DNA from: JANYCG01 sp031386665
Lineage (GTDB): Bacteria > Pseudomonadota > Gammaproteobacteria > Burkholderiales > Burkholderiaceae_C
Reading direction: 5' to 3'
Assembly (NCBI GenBank): GCA_031386665.1
Contig: JANNCN010000047.1
Coordinates: 62,001-126,000, forward strand
DNA length: 64,000 nucleotides
The notes beneath the pieces were generated by a model. That model was given only the letters and a program-made list of their open reading frames with translations, was not told where the DNA came from and searched no databases. The position numbers were made by a program, and so were the translations under genes. The number at the start of each line of letters is the position of its first letter. Within the stretch, counting starts at the first letter, position 1. This document shows positions 51,571-60,330 of this stretch, piece after piece.

Positions 51571-53088
51571 TTATTGCGCGGTAACTGGCAATGCAGACAG
51601 GCGGCGCGATAGCTCATCCAGAACCGGCGCGATTTGATTGCCAACGCTTATTTGTGGATTTGAGAATCCGTCGGTTTTGCCAGCCTCTTTCTCACGCTGC
51701 GCGATGATGGGCAGGGTTTTTTCGAAGGCTTCTTGAAGCGAGTAAGTGGTACGAAGTTGCTCATCAAATAGCGCGCGCCCAAAGAAGGTCAGCTCAGATT
51801 TTTTACCACAGCCATACGATGTGTGGGTGGCGTCCGCCGCTGTCATTACCAAGCTGTGGTCGTTGGCCAGCGGGGGAATCCAGCCACCGGCATAGCAGGC
51901 CGAGATGATTAGCACGCGGTGGCGAATGCCGGCAGCATCCAGCATGGCCGCCAGCGCGCGGGGTGTGAGCTCGTCAACCTGCAGCGGCCAGTGGTTGGCG
52001 GCAAGTTTGAAGTCGTTCGCGCCGTGCGATGTCATGTACATCAACAGCACGTCATTGTCTTTGTCCATCTTTTGGGCGATGACTCGCAAGCTACGCTCAA
52101 GGTTTAACGGTGTGGCCCACGCGATGGACGATGCAGTGCTAGTGTGGTTGATCAGCTGCACCAAACGGCCAGTCGTGTCAAAACGCTGGTTCAGCACACC
52201 GCTGACCAGTCTGTTCTCGTTGATGAACACGTTCTCTGACGCGTAGGGCGCAAACACGACAGCGTAAAGTTCGCGCGTGCCTGGCCGGTGGGGCTTGAGC
52301 GCTTCAAGCTCGGTTTGCAGCAAGGCCGTTTGCTGTTCGAACAAGCCTTGGCTCAGCGCCATTTGCGGCGGCGGCTTTTCTGAGCTTTCGACCGAGTAAT
52401 CGACATCCCATTCGCTGCTGGGCAGTGCGTAGCTCCACGCAAGACCTAAGGTGACCGAGCTAACAACCAGCGCTGCAATCGCGCGTCCGGCCAGTTCAAA
52501 CAGCCGGCCCAAGCGATAAGTAACCAGCGCACCCCAAGCCAACACAGCCCATCCGAGCAGATAGACAGTCCAGAGTAGCCACGGGTTTTGGCTGAACTCA
52601 GGCAAGCGATAACCGAGGACAGCAAGCACGGCAGCAATAAACATCAACGGAATCGACGCGGCATGGGACAACCCTAGGAGCGTACCCAGATGCAGTGGGC
52701 GCGTTGCCGCATTTGGCGGGGTAATCTGCACGATGCACCAGGTCGCCAGCGCCATCACGGGCAGTACCATCCACCCCACCAACCAGCCACGCGCGCTGAA
52801 CAACACGGGGCCGTCAATCTCAAAGCGAGTGATGCCAAGGTTGATGCTGATCAGCACGAGCGTCACCATCGCAAATTGCAATGCGGTGATGTGTTGACCG
52901 CGCCAGGCGATGGGCCGAAAGAACGCAATCTGCTGCCCCGCCTTAAGCCATTCACGCAGTGACCATGAGGCAGAAGTTGTCGGAGTTGTCGAAGGCTCGG
53001 ACTGGAAGGAGGTGTTTTGCATGTCAACCCGATCCTCAGGTTGGATGGGCACGAGCTCGGGTGCAGATGTTGTTGGCAAATCGTTCAT
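51571..53088 (-). CDS. Membrane-anchored C13-family peptidase
   Basis: 505 residues. A variable polar N-terminus (1-65), about five transmembrane helices (71-89, 103-121, 138-160, 171-190, 203-220), and a C13 (legumain-like, caspase-fold) peptidase domain about 265-500. The catalytic dyad is visible as H355 in LLMYMTSHGANDF and C398 in VLIISACYAGGW. Substrate unknown; the soluble domain follows the last helix, and its side of the membrane depends on helix number. Divergent from the hydrolase gene upstream. Confidence 0.85.
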   Translation of the reverse strand: MNDLPTTSAPELVPIQPEDRVDMQNTSFQSEPSTTPTTSASWSLREWLKAGQQIAFFRPIAWRGQHITALQFAMVTLVLISINLGITRFEIDGPVLFSARGWLVGWMVLPVMALATWCIVQITPPNAATRPLHLGTLLGLSHAASIPLMFIAAVLAVLGYRLPEFSQNPWLLWTVYLLGWAVLAWGALVTYRLGRLFELAGRAIAALVVSSVTLGLAWSYALPSSEWDVDYSVESSEKPPPQMALSQGLFEQQTALLQTELEALKPHRPGTRELYAVVFAPYASENVFINENRLVSGVLNQRFDTTGRLVQLINHTSTASSIAWATPLNLERSLRVIAQKMDKDNDVLLMYMTSHGANDFKLAANHWPLQVDELTPRALAAMLDAAGIRHRVLIISACYAGGWIPPLANDHSLVMTAADATHTSYGCGKKSELTFFGRALFDEQLRTTYSLQEAFEKTLPIIAQREKEAGKTDGFSNPQISVGNQIAPVLDELSRRLSALPVTAQ

Positions 53089-53268
53089 CCATCAATGGTA
53101 ACTTTGCCTGGTCGCAGTTTTAGGCTCATGCTCAGCGGTGAAGGTCAGTTCGGCTCGCCCACTGGGAGGTGGTGGGGCATGAGCGTTTTGGGGCTTTCGA
53201 CTCTGGCGCGTCATTTGGGGAATTACACTGTGAGAAGTCTTGGCCTCATAGCGCAACGCGCAGCTCAC

Positions 53269-54405
53269 ATGCCTCTTTCGAATCAACCCAGTTCACCTCA
53301 TACTGACCACGTCATCAGCGAAATCGTCGGTACAGTCGGCTTCATCACCTTGAACCGACCCGCCGCGCTCAACGCCCTGTCATTGGGCATGATTCGCAGC
53401 ATCACCGCCCATTTGCTGGCCTGGCGTGACGACGATGCCGTTCAAGCCGTGGCGATGCGCGGCTTGAGTAAAAGTGAGGCTGGCCCCGTGCCGTTTGGTG
53501 CCTTTTGTGCAGGCGGCGACATTCGGTTTTTTCATCAGGCAGTGCTGGCGGGCAATCCGCAACTGGAAGATTTTTTCACCGAGGAATACGCCCTTAACCA
53601 CTTGATTCACACCTTCCCCAAGCCGACGGTGGCCTTCATGGACGGCATTGTCATGGGTGGTGGCATGGGTTTGAGCCAAGGCATGAGCCTGCGCTTGGTC
53701 ACCGAGCGCACCAAAATGGCGATGCCTGAAACTCAGATTGGCTTGTTCCCTGACGTCGGTGGCGGTTATTTTTTGAGCCGTTGCCCGGGTCACTTGGGCG
53801 AATGGCTGGGTTTGATTGGCGAAACCGTGGCCCCCGCAGACGCCGTGGCCTTTGGTTTGGCAGATGGCTTGGTCGAATCCGCCCAAATGCCTGCCCTTTG
53901 GAAGGCATTGGGCGAACTCACCCAAGTGAATTTGCAGGCTATTCAAAACCTGGTGCGCCCACACCTGGCAGCGCCCAAAGACCACACCCGCCGCGCCAGA
54001 GACTTAATTGACCCCGTGTTTTCATTAGCCACAGTCCCTGAAATCGAGCAGGCTTTGAGCGCCAACGCCAGCCCCTGGGCGCAAGACACCCTGGCTTTGC
54101 TGCACAAACGCTCGCCGCTCATGCTGCATGTGACTTTGGCGCAAATTCGCAGGGCTCGCGGGCGCAGTTTGGCGGATGACCTGCGCATGGAGCGCAACAT
54201 GGTGCGGCACAGCTTTCACCCCCATCACTTGGGGCAAACCGCTGTGCAAAGCGACACGATGGAAGGCATTCGCGCCCAAGCCGTTGACAAAGACCGCCTG
54301 CCAAAATGGCATGCCAAGCGCATTGCCGACATCACATCGGTGCAGGTTGATCCATTTTTTGCAAGCCCTTGGCCAGAGGCTGCCCATCCGCTAAAAGGGC
54401 TCTAA
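53269..54405 (+). CDS. 3-hydroxyisobutyryl-CoA hydrolase (enoyl-CoA hydratase family)
   Basis: 378 residues from the ATG at 53269; in-frame codons upstream (from 53017) overlap the divergent C13 gene and are unconserved. Crotonase fold: VGFITLNRPAALNALSLGMI, oxyanion AFCAGGDIRFFHQAVLAG, PTVAFMDGIVMGGGMGLSQG, PETQIGLFPDVGGGYFLSRC. The FPDVGGGY segment and the long C-terminal extension (HIBYL-CoA_H domain) mark the valine-degradation hydrolase rather than a plain hydratase. The stop codon lies in the start of repeat copy R5. Confidence 0.88.
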   Translation: MPLSNQPSSPHTDHVISEIVGTVGFITLNRPAALNALSLGMIRSITAHLLAWRDDDAVQAVAMRGLSKSEAGPVPFGAFCAGGDIRFFHQAVLAGNPQLEDFFTEEYALNHLIHTFPKPTVAFMDGIVMGGGMGLSQGMSLRLVTERTKMAMPETQIGLFPDVGGGYFLSRCPGHLGEWLGLIGETVAPADAVAFGLADGLVESAQMPALWKALGELTQVNLQAIQNLVRPHLAAPKDHTRRARDLIDPVFSLATVPEIEQALSANASPWAQDTLALLHKRSPLMLHVTLAQIRRARGRSLADDLRMERNMVRHSFHPHHLGQTAVQSDTMEGIRAQAVDKDRLPKWHAKRIADITSVQVDPFFASPWPEAAHPLKGL

Positions 54406-54520
54406 CATACCCAATTTGGGTATGTTGAGGTCAAAAATACATCAAAAAGACGAATTTATGACAAAAAATGCCTCTAGCTCTCGAATATATTCAATAGTTT
54501 GCTAGTATTTTAATAGCAAA
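54404..54520 (-). repeat. Repeat copy R5
   Basis: Sits between convergent genes. The palindrome with 10-bp arms AACATACCCA / TGGGTATGTT around ATT (54404-54426) overlaps the preceding stop codon. On the minus strand from 54520: TTGCTATTAAAATACTAGCA, AACTATTGAATATAT, core TCGAGAGCTAGAGGC (54470-54484). The palindrome and the core are 43 bp apart (46 in R4). Both neighbouring genes end here, so a bidirectional terminator role is possible. Confidence 0.87.
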
Positions 54521-54525
54521 AAATC

Positions 54526-55011
54526 TCAGCGATTCCGGTCTTTCATGGCGCGATCAACTTCGCGTTTGCCTTCACGGTCTTTGATGGTGTCGCGTTTGTC
54601 GTGCTCGGCCTTGCCCTTGGCCAAGGCAATTTCGCACTTCACCTTGCCCGTTTTCCAATGCAAATTCAGTGGCACCAGGGTGTATCCCTTTTGCTCCACC
54701 TTGGCGCTCAGGCGTTTGATTTGCTCCCGGTGCATCAGCAGCTTTTTAGTGCGCACCTTGTCCGGGCTAATGTGGGTTGACGCGGTATTGAGCGGCGTGA
54801 TTTGCAGGCCAATCAAAAACAGCTCGCTCTCGCGGATCACCACGTAGCCGTCGGTCAATTGCACCTTGCCTTCGCGCAGGGATTTCACCTCCCAGCCTTC
54901 AAGCACCAAGCCGGCCTCAAACCGCTCTTCAAAAAAGTAGTTGTAGGCGGCCTTTTTGTTGTCGGCGATGCGGGTGTTCTTACTTGCAGCGGTTTCGGGT
55001 TTTTTAGCCAT
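54526..55011 (-). CDS. smpB: SsrA-binding protein SmpB
   Basis: 161 residues. tmRNA partner in trans-translation. RIADNKKAAYNYFFEERFEA, GLVLEGWEVKSLREGKVQLT, DGYVVIRESELFLIGLQITP and the basic tail KGKAEHDKRDTIKDREGKRE are all diagnostic. Divergent from ratA, a gene order conserved widely in proteobacteria. Confidence 0.97.
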   Translation of the reverse strand: MAKKPETAASKNTRIADNKKAAYNYFFEERFEAGLVLEGWEVKSLREGKVQLTDGYVVIRESELFLIGLQITPLNTASTHISPDKVRTKKLLMHREQIKRLSAKVEQKGYTLVPLNLHWKTGKVKCEIALAKGKAEHDKRDTIKDREGKREVDRAMKDRNR

Positions 55012-55133
55012 GAGGTGGGTTGAATTGGGGACGGATCATGTCAAAAAGCAAAAGCTGACCTGAGTGGCCGTTGCGCCGAACGGGCTTTGGCGCCAATTCC
55101 GAACTCTGCTGTCTACAATCCAGCCCCTATTCT

Positions 55134-55577
55134 ATGAAAACCGTCAACAAGTCCGTTCTAATCTGGTACAGCCCTGCTGAAATGTACGCTTTGGTCATCG
55201 GGGTGGCCGATTACCCGCAGTTTTTACCTTGGTGCGACCAGGCCCGGGTGGTCGCCACAGACGACAACGGCATGACCGCCGAAATCGGCATTCATTTTGC
55301 GGGATTGAGGCAAAAATTCACCACCCGCAACACCCACAGTGACGGCCGCCAAGTGGTGATCAGCCTGGTGAACGGCCCATTTTCAAAACTCGAAGGCGAA
55401 TGGAATTTTCTACCCTTGGGCGACGGCAGCCAGCGGGCCTGCAAGGTGGAACTAAAGCTCAATTACGGCTTTGACAACGCCACATTGGGCAAACTGGTCG
55501 GCCCGGTGTTTGACAAAATTGCGGGCACTTTGGTGGATTCCTTCGTCAAACGCGCTGAGCAGGTTTACGGCGGCTAG
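55134..55577 (+). CDS. ratA: RatA/COQ10-like START-domain protein
   Basis: 147 residues from the ATG at 55134. SRPBCC/START fold with KSVLIWYSPAEMYALVIGVA, DYPQFLPWCDQARVVATDDN, WNFLPLGDGSQRACKVELKL and VKRAEQVYGG, matching RatA. E. coli RatA was reported to inhibit 70S formation; the homologous COQ10 binds ubiquinone. The order smpB-ratA-rnfH is standard, but rnfH here is separated by about 105 bases containing a minisatellite. Confidence 0.92.
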   Translation: MKTVNKSVLIWYSPAEMYALVIGVADYPQFLPWCDQARVVATDDNGMTAEIGIHFAGLRQKFTTRNTHSDGRQVVISLVNGPFSKLEGEWNFLPLGDGSQRACKVELKLNYGFDNATLGKLVGPVFDKIAGTLVDSFVKRAEQVYGG

Positions 55578-55607
55578 CGCGTTGCTACATAACTGTTGCC
55601 TGACCCT

Positions 55608-55662
55608 TGCCAACTCATTGCCAACCCGTCGCCAGTTCGTTGCCAGTTCGTTGCCAGTTTGC
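55608..55662 (+). repeat. 11-bp tandem repeat (five units) between ratA and rnfH
   Basis: Units TGCCAACTCAT, TGCCAACCCGT, CGCCAGTTCGT, TGCCAGTTCGT and TGCCAGTTTGC follow without gaps. The array lies in the leader of rnfH, ending 20 bases before its GTG. Unit 11 is not a multiple of 3, so it is unlikely to be coding. Confidence 0.85.
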
Positions 55663-55682
55663 CCCGCTCAAAGCCAGTTGAT

Positions 55683-56093
55683 GTGACCCAGCGCGTGACC
55701 GCAAAGACCCTCATCGTGACCGTGGTTTGTGCCATTGCGCCACGCCAGGTCTCTGAAATTCAACTGCAACTGCCCGCAGGCAGTACTGTGGCTGACGCCT
55801 TGCGAGCCAGCGGTTTGCTGGCACTTCAAACGGCTTCAAACGTCGAATCAAATACCCAATCAAGCGCCGAATACAGCGCCGATTCAAAGGCAGATTTAGA
55901 CATCGTCAACTTGGGTATTTGGGGGCGCAAGGCCACGCCGCATCAGGTATTGCGCGACTTGGACAGGGTAGAGATTTACCGCGCTCTGAAGGTAGACCCC
56001 AAAGTCGCCCGGCGTGCGCGTTTTGCCAAACAGGGGGCTAAAACGGCTGGTTTGTTTGCCAAACTGCGTGACGGTGCCAAGTCTGGGTATTGA
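55683..56093 (+). CDS. rnfH: RnfH-family protein
   Basis: 136 residues from the GTG at 55683. Ubiquitin-like RnfH fold: LIVTVVCAIAPRQVSEIQLQ at the start, GSTVADALRASGLL, then IVNLGIWGRKATPHQVLRDL and DRVEIYRALKVDPKVARR. About 20 extra residues (TASNVESNTQSSAEYSADSK) lie between strands compared with short RnfH proteins. Function unknown. Confidence 0.87.
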   Translation: MTQRVTAKTLIVTVVCAIAPRQVSEIQLQLPAGSTVADALRASGLLALQTASNVESNTQSSAEYSADSKADLDIVNLGIWGRKATPHQVLRDLDRVEIYRALKVDPKVARRARFAKQGAKTAGLFAKLRDGAKSGY

Positions 56094-56235
56094 GGTGTCG
56101 CCACCGATCAAAGTTTGAAACGTTTGATTACAAATTCACTACGGTTTGCGTGGGGTCAATCCGCGATCTGACGCTTGAATGCAACGCGAAAGCCTGCCAA
56201 CTCGGTGTTGGCGAAGCAACGCGTTCTGCCCGGCG

Positions 56236-56901
56236 TTATTTGCAGCTCGCGTCAATCATGCCCTGAACGCGCTTTGTTTCAGCAGCGCGGGCAGCGTCGT
56301 CCATGATTTCTCGCTCGCCTTTTGCATTGGTCACGCCTATGCGCCCGCCAGAATCCAGGGTGGTTTTGGCGGTTTTGGCTCGGGCGCAGTTTTCAATTTT
56401 AATTTTGGCGGACTTTTGCTCTTCTTCGGCTTTCTTGGCCGCCACAGCATCAGCCGCTTGCTTTTTCTTCTGCTCAAGTTCCTTTTCAAGGCCAGTGAGC
56501 TTCGGCACACTGGTGGTGGCCGCTGGAGCCGCTGGGCCGGTTGCTCCATTGAGCACAGGTGGCGCGCCATCGGGTGTTATGTCTGCCGTCGCACCTGCGG
56601 CCCCGCCAGCTGCGGCCCCAGCTGCTGCGTCAGGGCCTTTGGCGGCGGTGTTGCCTGCGGTGGTGGCCGGGCTGCCTTTAAGTTGCCCGCCAGGGCGTTT
56701 CAAAATATTTTTTTCCAGCACATCAGGCGGCGGCGCTTTGTCGCTGTAAACCTTGCGCCCGTCCTTGTCCATCCAAGTCCATTGGGCCATGGCGGTCACA
56801 GAGGCAAGGCAAATTGCCCCTGCAAAAACGCGGGCGACAGTTAGAAAATGGTGCTGCGCTCTGGGCGAAGACCCTTGAAGTTGACGTGTAAGCATGCTCA
56901 T
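56236..56901 (-). CDS. DUF4124-containing secreted protein
   Basis: 221 residues. Signal-like segment about 20-40 (FLTVARVFAGAICLASVTAM), then the short DUF4124 motif WTWMDKDGRKVYSDKAPPPD. The rest is alanine-rich low complexity (AAAGAAAGGAAGATADIT) and a charged coiled-coil stretch (GLEKELEQKKKQAADAVAAK). Probably periplasmic; function unknown. A start at 56895 is possible. Confidence 0.82.
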   Translation of the reverse strand: MSMLTRQLQGSSPRAQHHFLTVARVFAGAICLASVTAMAQWTWMDKDGRKVYSDKAPPPDVLEKNILKRPGGQLKGSPATTAGNTAAKGPDAAAGAAAGGAAGATADITPDGAPPVLNGATGPAAPAATTSVPKLTGLEKELEQKKKQAADAVAAKKAEEEQKSAKIKIENCARAKTAKTTLDSGGRIGVTNAKGEREIMDDAARAAETKRVQGMIDASCK

Positions 56902-57070
56902 AGTCTTAGTTTAGCGTTGTGGCTTGCAAAAATGAAGGTGCGCAGTGCAGCTTGCATGGTGTGTTCGATGGTTGCTAGCCAAACAACGCAGCCCCGCTGT
57001 CCAAGATGCAAGGGTTAGCACGGATAAGGCGGGGGAAGGGCGGGTAGAATGAACTTTTTGGAGCTTTGAC

Positions 57071-58540
57071 ATGCGCCTACTTGGCAAAGCGCTCACCTTC
57101 GACGATGTGTTGTTGGTTCCAGCGTACTCCCAGGTCCTGCCCAAGGACACCTCGCTTTCCACCCGATTTTCCCGCAACATTGCCCTGAACCTGCCGCTGG
57201 TTTCAGCCGCGATGGACACCGTGACCGAGGCCAGACTGGCCATCGCCATCGCGCAAGAAGGCGGCATTGGCATCGTTCACAAAAACCTGACAGTTCAAGA
57301 GCAGGCCGCGCAAGTGGCCAAGGTGAAACGCTACGAATCAGGCGTTTTGCGCGACCCGGTGGTCATCACCCCGCACCACACCGTACGCCAAGTGATTGAT
57401 TTATCAGACCAATTGGGCGTTTCGGGCTTTCCGGTCTGCGACGGCGGCAAGGTGGTTGGCATTGTGACGGGGCGCGACTTGCGGTTCGAAACCCGTTATT
57501 CAATACCCGTCAGCGAAATCATGACCCCGCGTGAACGCCTGGTCACCGTGCCCGACGGCACGACGCTGGCCGATGCAAAGGCGCTTTTGAACAAGTTCAA
57601 GTTAGAGCGCCTGCTGGTCGTCAACGACGCGTTTGAGCTTAAGGGCCTAATTACGGTCAAAGACATTACCAAGCAAACCAGTTTTCCAAACGCCGCCCGT
57701 GATACACACGGAAAACTGCGCGTGGGTGCGGCCGTGGGCGTGGGCGAGGGCACCGAGGAGCGGGTAGAAGCCTTGGTGCGTGCAGGCGTGGACGCGCTGG
57801 TGGTTGACACTGCGCACGGCCACAGCAAAGGCGTGATTGATCGGGTGCGCTGGGTGAAACAGAATTACCCGCATATCGATGTAATTGGCGGCAACATTGC
57901 CACGGGGGCTGCGGCGCTGGCCTTGGTAGCGGCGGGTGCCGATGGGGTTAAGGTTGGCATAGGCCCGGGCAGCATTTGCACCACCCGCAACGTGGCGGGC
58001 GTGGGCGTGCCGCAAATCATGGCGATCGACAGCGTGGCCACCGCCTTGAAGGGCTCGGGTGTGCCAATGATTGCCGATGGCGGCGTTCGCTACAGCGGTG
58101 ACATTGCCAAAGCGCTGGCGGCGGGCGCGTCCACCGTCATGATGGGCGGCATGTTTGCAGGCACTGAAGAGGCCCCCGGCGAGGTAATTTTGTTTCAGGG
58201 CCGCAGCTACAAAAGCTACCGGGGCATGGGCAGCATTGGTGCCATGCAGCAGGGCAGCGCCGACCGCTATTTTCAGGAATCAACCACCGGCAACCCCAAC
58301 GCCGACAAGTTGGTACCCGAGGGCATCGAAGGCCGCGTCCCGTACAAGGGCTCGATGGTGTCTATCATTTACCAAATGGCAGGTGGCGTGCGAGCCAGCA
58401 TGGGCTACTGCGGTTGCGCCACCATTGCAGACATGCAGGAACAAGCCGAGTTTGTTGAAATTACCTCCGCTGGCATTCGCGAAAGCCATGTACACGACGT
58501 GCAGATCACGAAGGAAGCGCCGAATTACCGCGCGGAGTGA
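57071..58540 (+). CDS. guaB: IMP dehydrogenase
   Basis: 489 residues. Converts IMP to XMP, the committed step to GTP. LTFDDVLLVPAYSQVLPKD at the start, a pair of CBS domains about 95-205 (RDPVVITPHHTVRQVIDLSD; PRERLVTVPDGTTLADAKAL), catalytic loop with C303 in GPGSICTTRNVAGVGVPQ, and flap region KGSMVSIIYQMAGGVRASMG. TTGGAG precedes the ATG at 57071. guaA follows after 151 bases that contain repeat copy R6. Confidence 0.97.
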   Translation: MRLLGKALTFDDVLLVPAYSQVLPKDTSLSTRFSRNIALNLPLVSAAMDTVTEARLAIAIAQEGGIGIVHKNLTVQEQAAQVAKVKRYESGVLRDPVVITPHHTVRQVIDLSDQLGVSGFPVCDGGKVVGIVTGRDLRFETRYSIPVSEIMTPRERLVTVPDGTTLADAKALLNKFKLERLLVVNDAFELKGLITVKDITKQTSFPNAARDTHGKLRVGAAVGVGEGTEERVEALVRAGVDALVVDTAHGHSKGVIDRVRWVKQNYPHIDVIGGNIATGAAALALVAAGADGVKVGIGPGSICTTRNVAGVGVPQIMAIDSVATALKGSGVPMIADGGVRYSGDIAKALAAGASTVMMGGMFAGTEEAPGEVILFQGRSYKSYRGMGSIGAMQQGSADRYFQESTTGNPNADKLVPEGIEGRVPYKGSMVSIIYQMAGGVRASMGYCGCATIADMQEQAEFVEITSAGIRESHVHDVQITKEAPNYRAE

Positions 58541-58642
58541 TGGTGCCTATTTAGAGAAATTGACCAAATTTACTACAGTTGTGGTAAAACTTGGTTCAAT
58601 TTCATCAAAATTATCTTCAAGTGGCAATTATTTAGTTAACTA

Positions 58643-58691
58643 GGCCTCTGGCTCTCGAATAATATAGCTTTATTGCTATTAAAATAGTAGC
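58643..58691 (-). repeat. Repeat copy R6, forming the guaA leader
   Basis: Minus-strand orientation: TGCTACTATTTTAATAGCAA, TAAAGCTATATTATT, CGAGAGCCAGAGGCC (58644-58658). The hairpin GCTATTAAAATAGTAGC (58675-58691) ends at the base before the guaA ATG. Upstream (58550-58640) is AT-rich and has no ATACCCA palindrome. Confidence 0.87.
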
Positions 58692-60320
58692 ATGCATCAA
58701 AGAATCCTGATCCTCGACTTCGGCTCTCAAGTCACCCAGCTCATCGCCCGTCGCGTGCGTGAGGCCCATGTTTACTGCGAAGTCCACCCCTGCGACGTGA
58801 CGGATCACTGGGTTCGCGCCTATGCGGCGGATGGCTCGCTCAAGGGCATTATTTTGTCGGGTAGCCATGCCAGTTTGTGGGAAGACGAAAGCTTGCGTGC
58901 GCCGCAAGCTGTTTTTGAGCTGGGTGTGCCGGTGCTGGGTATTTGCTTTGGCATGTACGCCATTGCTGCCGCCTTAGGTGGCAAGGTCGAAGGCGGCCAT
59001 GGCCGCGAATTTGGTCACGCCCAACTGCGCGCGCGCGGCCACACCAAGTTGTTTGAAGGCATTCAAGACTTTGCCACCTCCGAAGGTCACGGCATGCTCA
59101 ATGTCTGGATGAGCCACGGCGACAACGTGGTCGAAATGCCGCCCGGCTTCAAGCTCATGGCCAGCACCGAAAGTTGCCCCATCGCGGGCATGGCCGACGA
59201 GGTTCGCAAGTTTTACGCCGTGCAGTTTCACCCCGAAGTCACCCACACCACCCAAGGCAAGGCCATTTTGGACCGCTTTGTTTTACGCATTTGCGCGGCC
59301 CAGCCCGATTGGGTGATGAAAGACCACATTGCCGAAGCCGTCGAAAAAATCCGCCAGCAAGTGGGCGATGAAGAAGTCATTTTGGGCCTGTCTGGTGGGG
59401 TCGACTCATCGGTTGCCGCAGCACTCATCCACCGCGCTATTGGCGATCAGCTGACCTGCGTGTTTGTAGACCACGGCTTGCTGCGCCAAAACGAAGGCGA
59501 TTTGGTCATGGACATGTTTGTTGGCAAACTGCACGCCAAAGTCATTCGGGTGGACGCAGAAGCGCAGTTTTTGGGTCATTTGAGCGGCGTGAGTGACCCC
59601 GAAGCCAAACGCAAGATCATTGGCCGCGAGTTTGTTGAGGTTTTCAAGGCAGAAGCTGCAAAACTGAAGGCTGCCAACGCCTTATCAAAGGGTGCCAAGT
59701 GGCTCGCCCAAGGCACGATTTACCCCGATGTCATCGAGTCTGGCGCTGCAAAATCCAAAAAAGCTGTCGTCATCAAAAGCCACCACAACGTGGGCGGCCT
59801 ACCCGAGCAATTGGGTTTGAAGCTGTTAGAGCCATTGCGCGATTTGTTCAAAGACGAAGTGCGTGAGTTGGGCGTCGCACTGGGTTTGCCGCACGACATG
59901 GTGTACCGCCACCCGTTCCCTGGCCCGGGCTTAGGTGTGCGCATTCTGGGCGAAGTCAAAAAAGAATACGCCGACCTGCTGCGCAAAGCCGACGCCATCT
60001 TCATTGAAGAACTGCACAATTTCAAAGAAACCGCGCCCGGCCCCAACTTCGGCAAAACCTGGTACCAACTCACCAGCCAGGCCTTCACCGTATTTTTGCC
60101 CGTCAAAAGCGTCGGCGTGATGGGCGATGGCCGCACCTACGACTACGTGGTTGCCTTGCGCGCGGTGCAAACCAGCGACTTCATGACGGCTGATTGGGCG
60201 GAGCTTCCTTATGCGCTTTTGAAGAAAGTCTCAAGCCGAATCATTAATGAAGTGCGCGGGATTAACCGCGTGACGTATGACGTGTCGTCCAAGCCGCCTG
60301 CGACGATTGAGTGGGAGTGA
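58692..60320 (+). CDS. guaA: GMP synthase (glutamine-hydrolysing)
   Basis: 542 residues. Converts XMP to GMP. Class I amidotransferase domain about 5-200 with C85 (LGICFGMYAIAAALGG), H180 and E182 (QFHPEVTHT); PP-loop ATPase domain GLSGGVDSSVAAALIH; C-terminal dimerisation domain ending with RITYDVSSKPPATIEWE-like residues. The start is set by homology (QRILILDFGSQVTQLIARRV). There is no ribosome binding site: the bases before the ATG are the hairpin of repeat copy R6. Confidence 0.97.
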   Translation: MHQRILILDFGSQVTQLIARRVREAHVYCEVHPCDVTDHWVRAYAADGSLKGIILSGSHASLWEDESLRAPQAVFELGVPVLGICFGMYAIAAALGGKVEGGHGREFGHAQLRARGHTKLFEGIQDFATSEGHGMLNVWMSHGDNVVEMPPGFKLMASTESCPIAGMADEVRKFYAVQFHPEVTHTTQGKAILDRFVLRICAAQPDWVMKDHIAEAVEKIRQQVGDEEVILGLSGGVDSSVAAALIHRAIGDQLTCVFVDHGLLRQNEGDLVMDMFVGKLHAKVIRVDAEAQFLGHLSGVSDPEAKRKIIGREFVEVFKAEAAKLKAANALSKGAKWLAQGTIYPDVIESGAAKSKKAVVIKSHHNVGGLPEQLGLKLLEPLRDLFKDEVRELGVALGLPHDMVYRHPFPGPGLGVRILGEVKKEYADLLRKADAIFIEELHNFKETAPGPNFGKTWYQLTSQAFTVFLPVKSVGVMGDGRTYDYVVALRAVQTSDFMTADWAELPYALLKKVSSRIINEVRGINRVTYDVSSKPPATIEWE

Positions 60321-60330
60321 TATTTACCCA

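Noticed and set aside
55852..55918. ATACCCAA ... TTGGGTAT arms inside rnfH
   Set aside because: Arms are about 50 bases apart and TTGGGTATTTGG encodes the conserved LGIWG motif, so the match to the repeat palindrome looks accidental.
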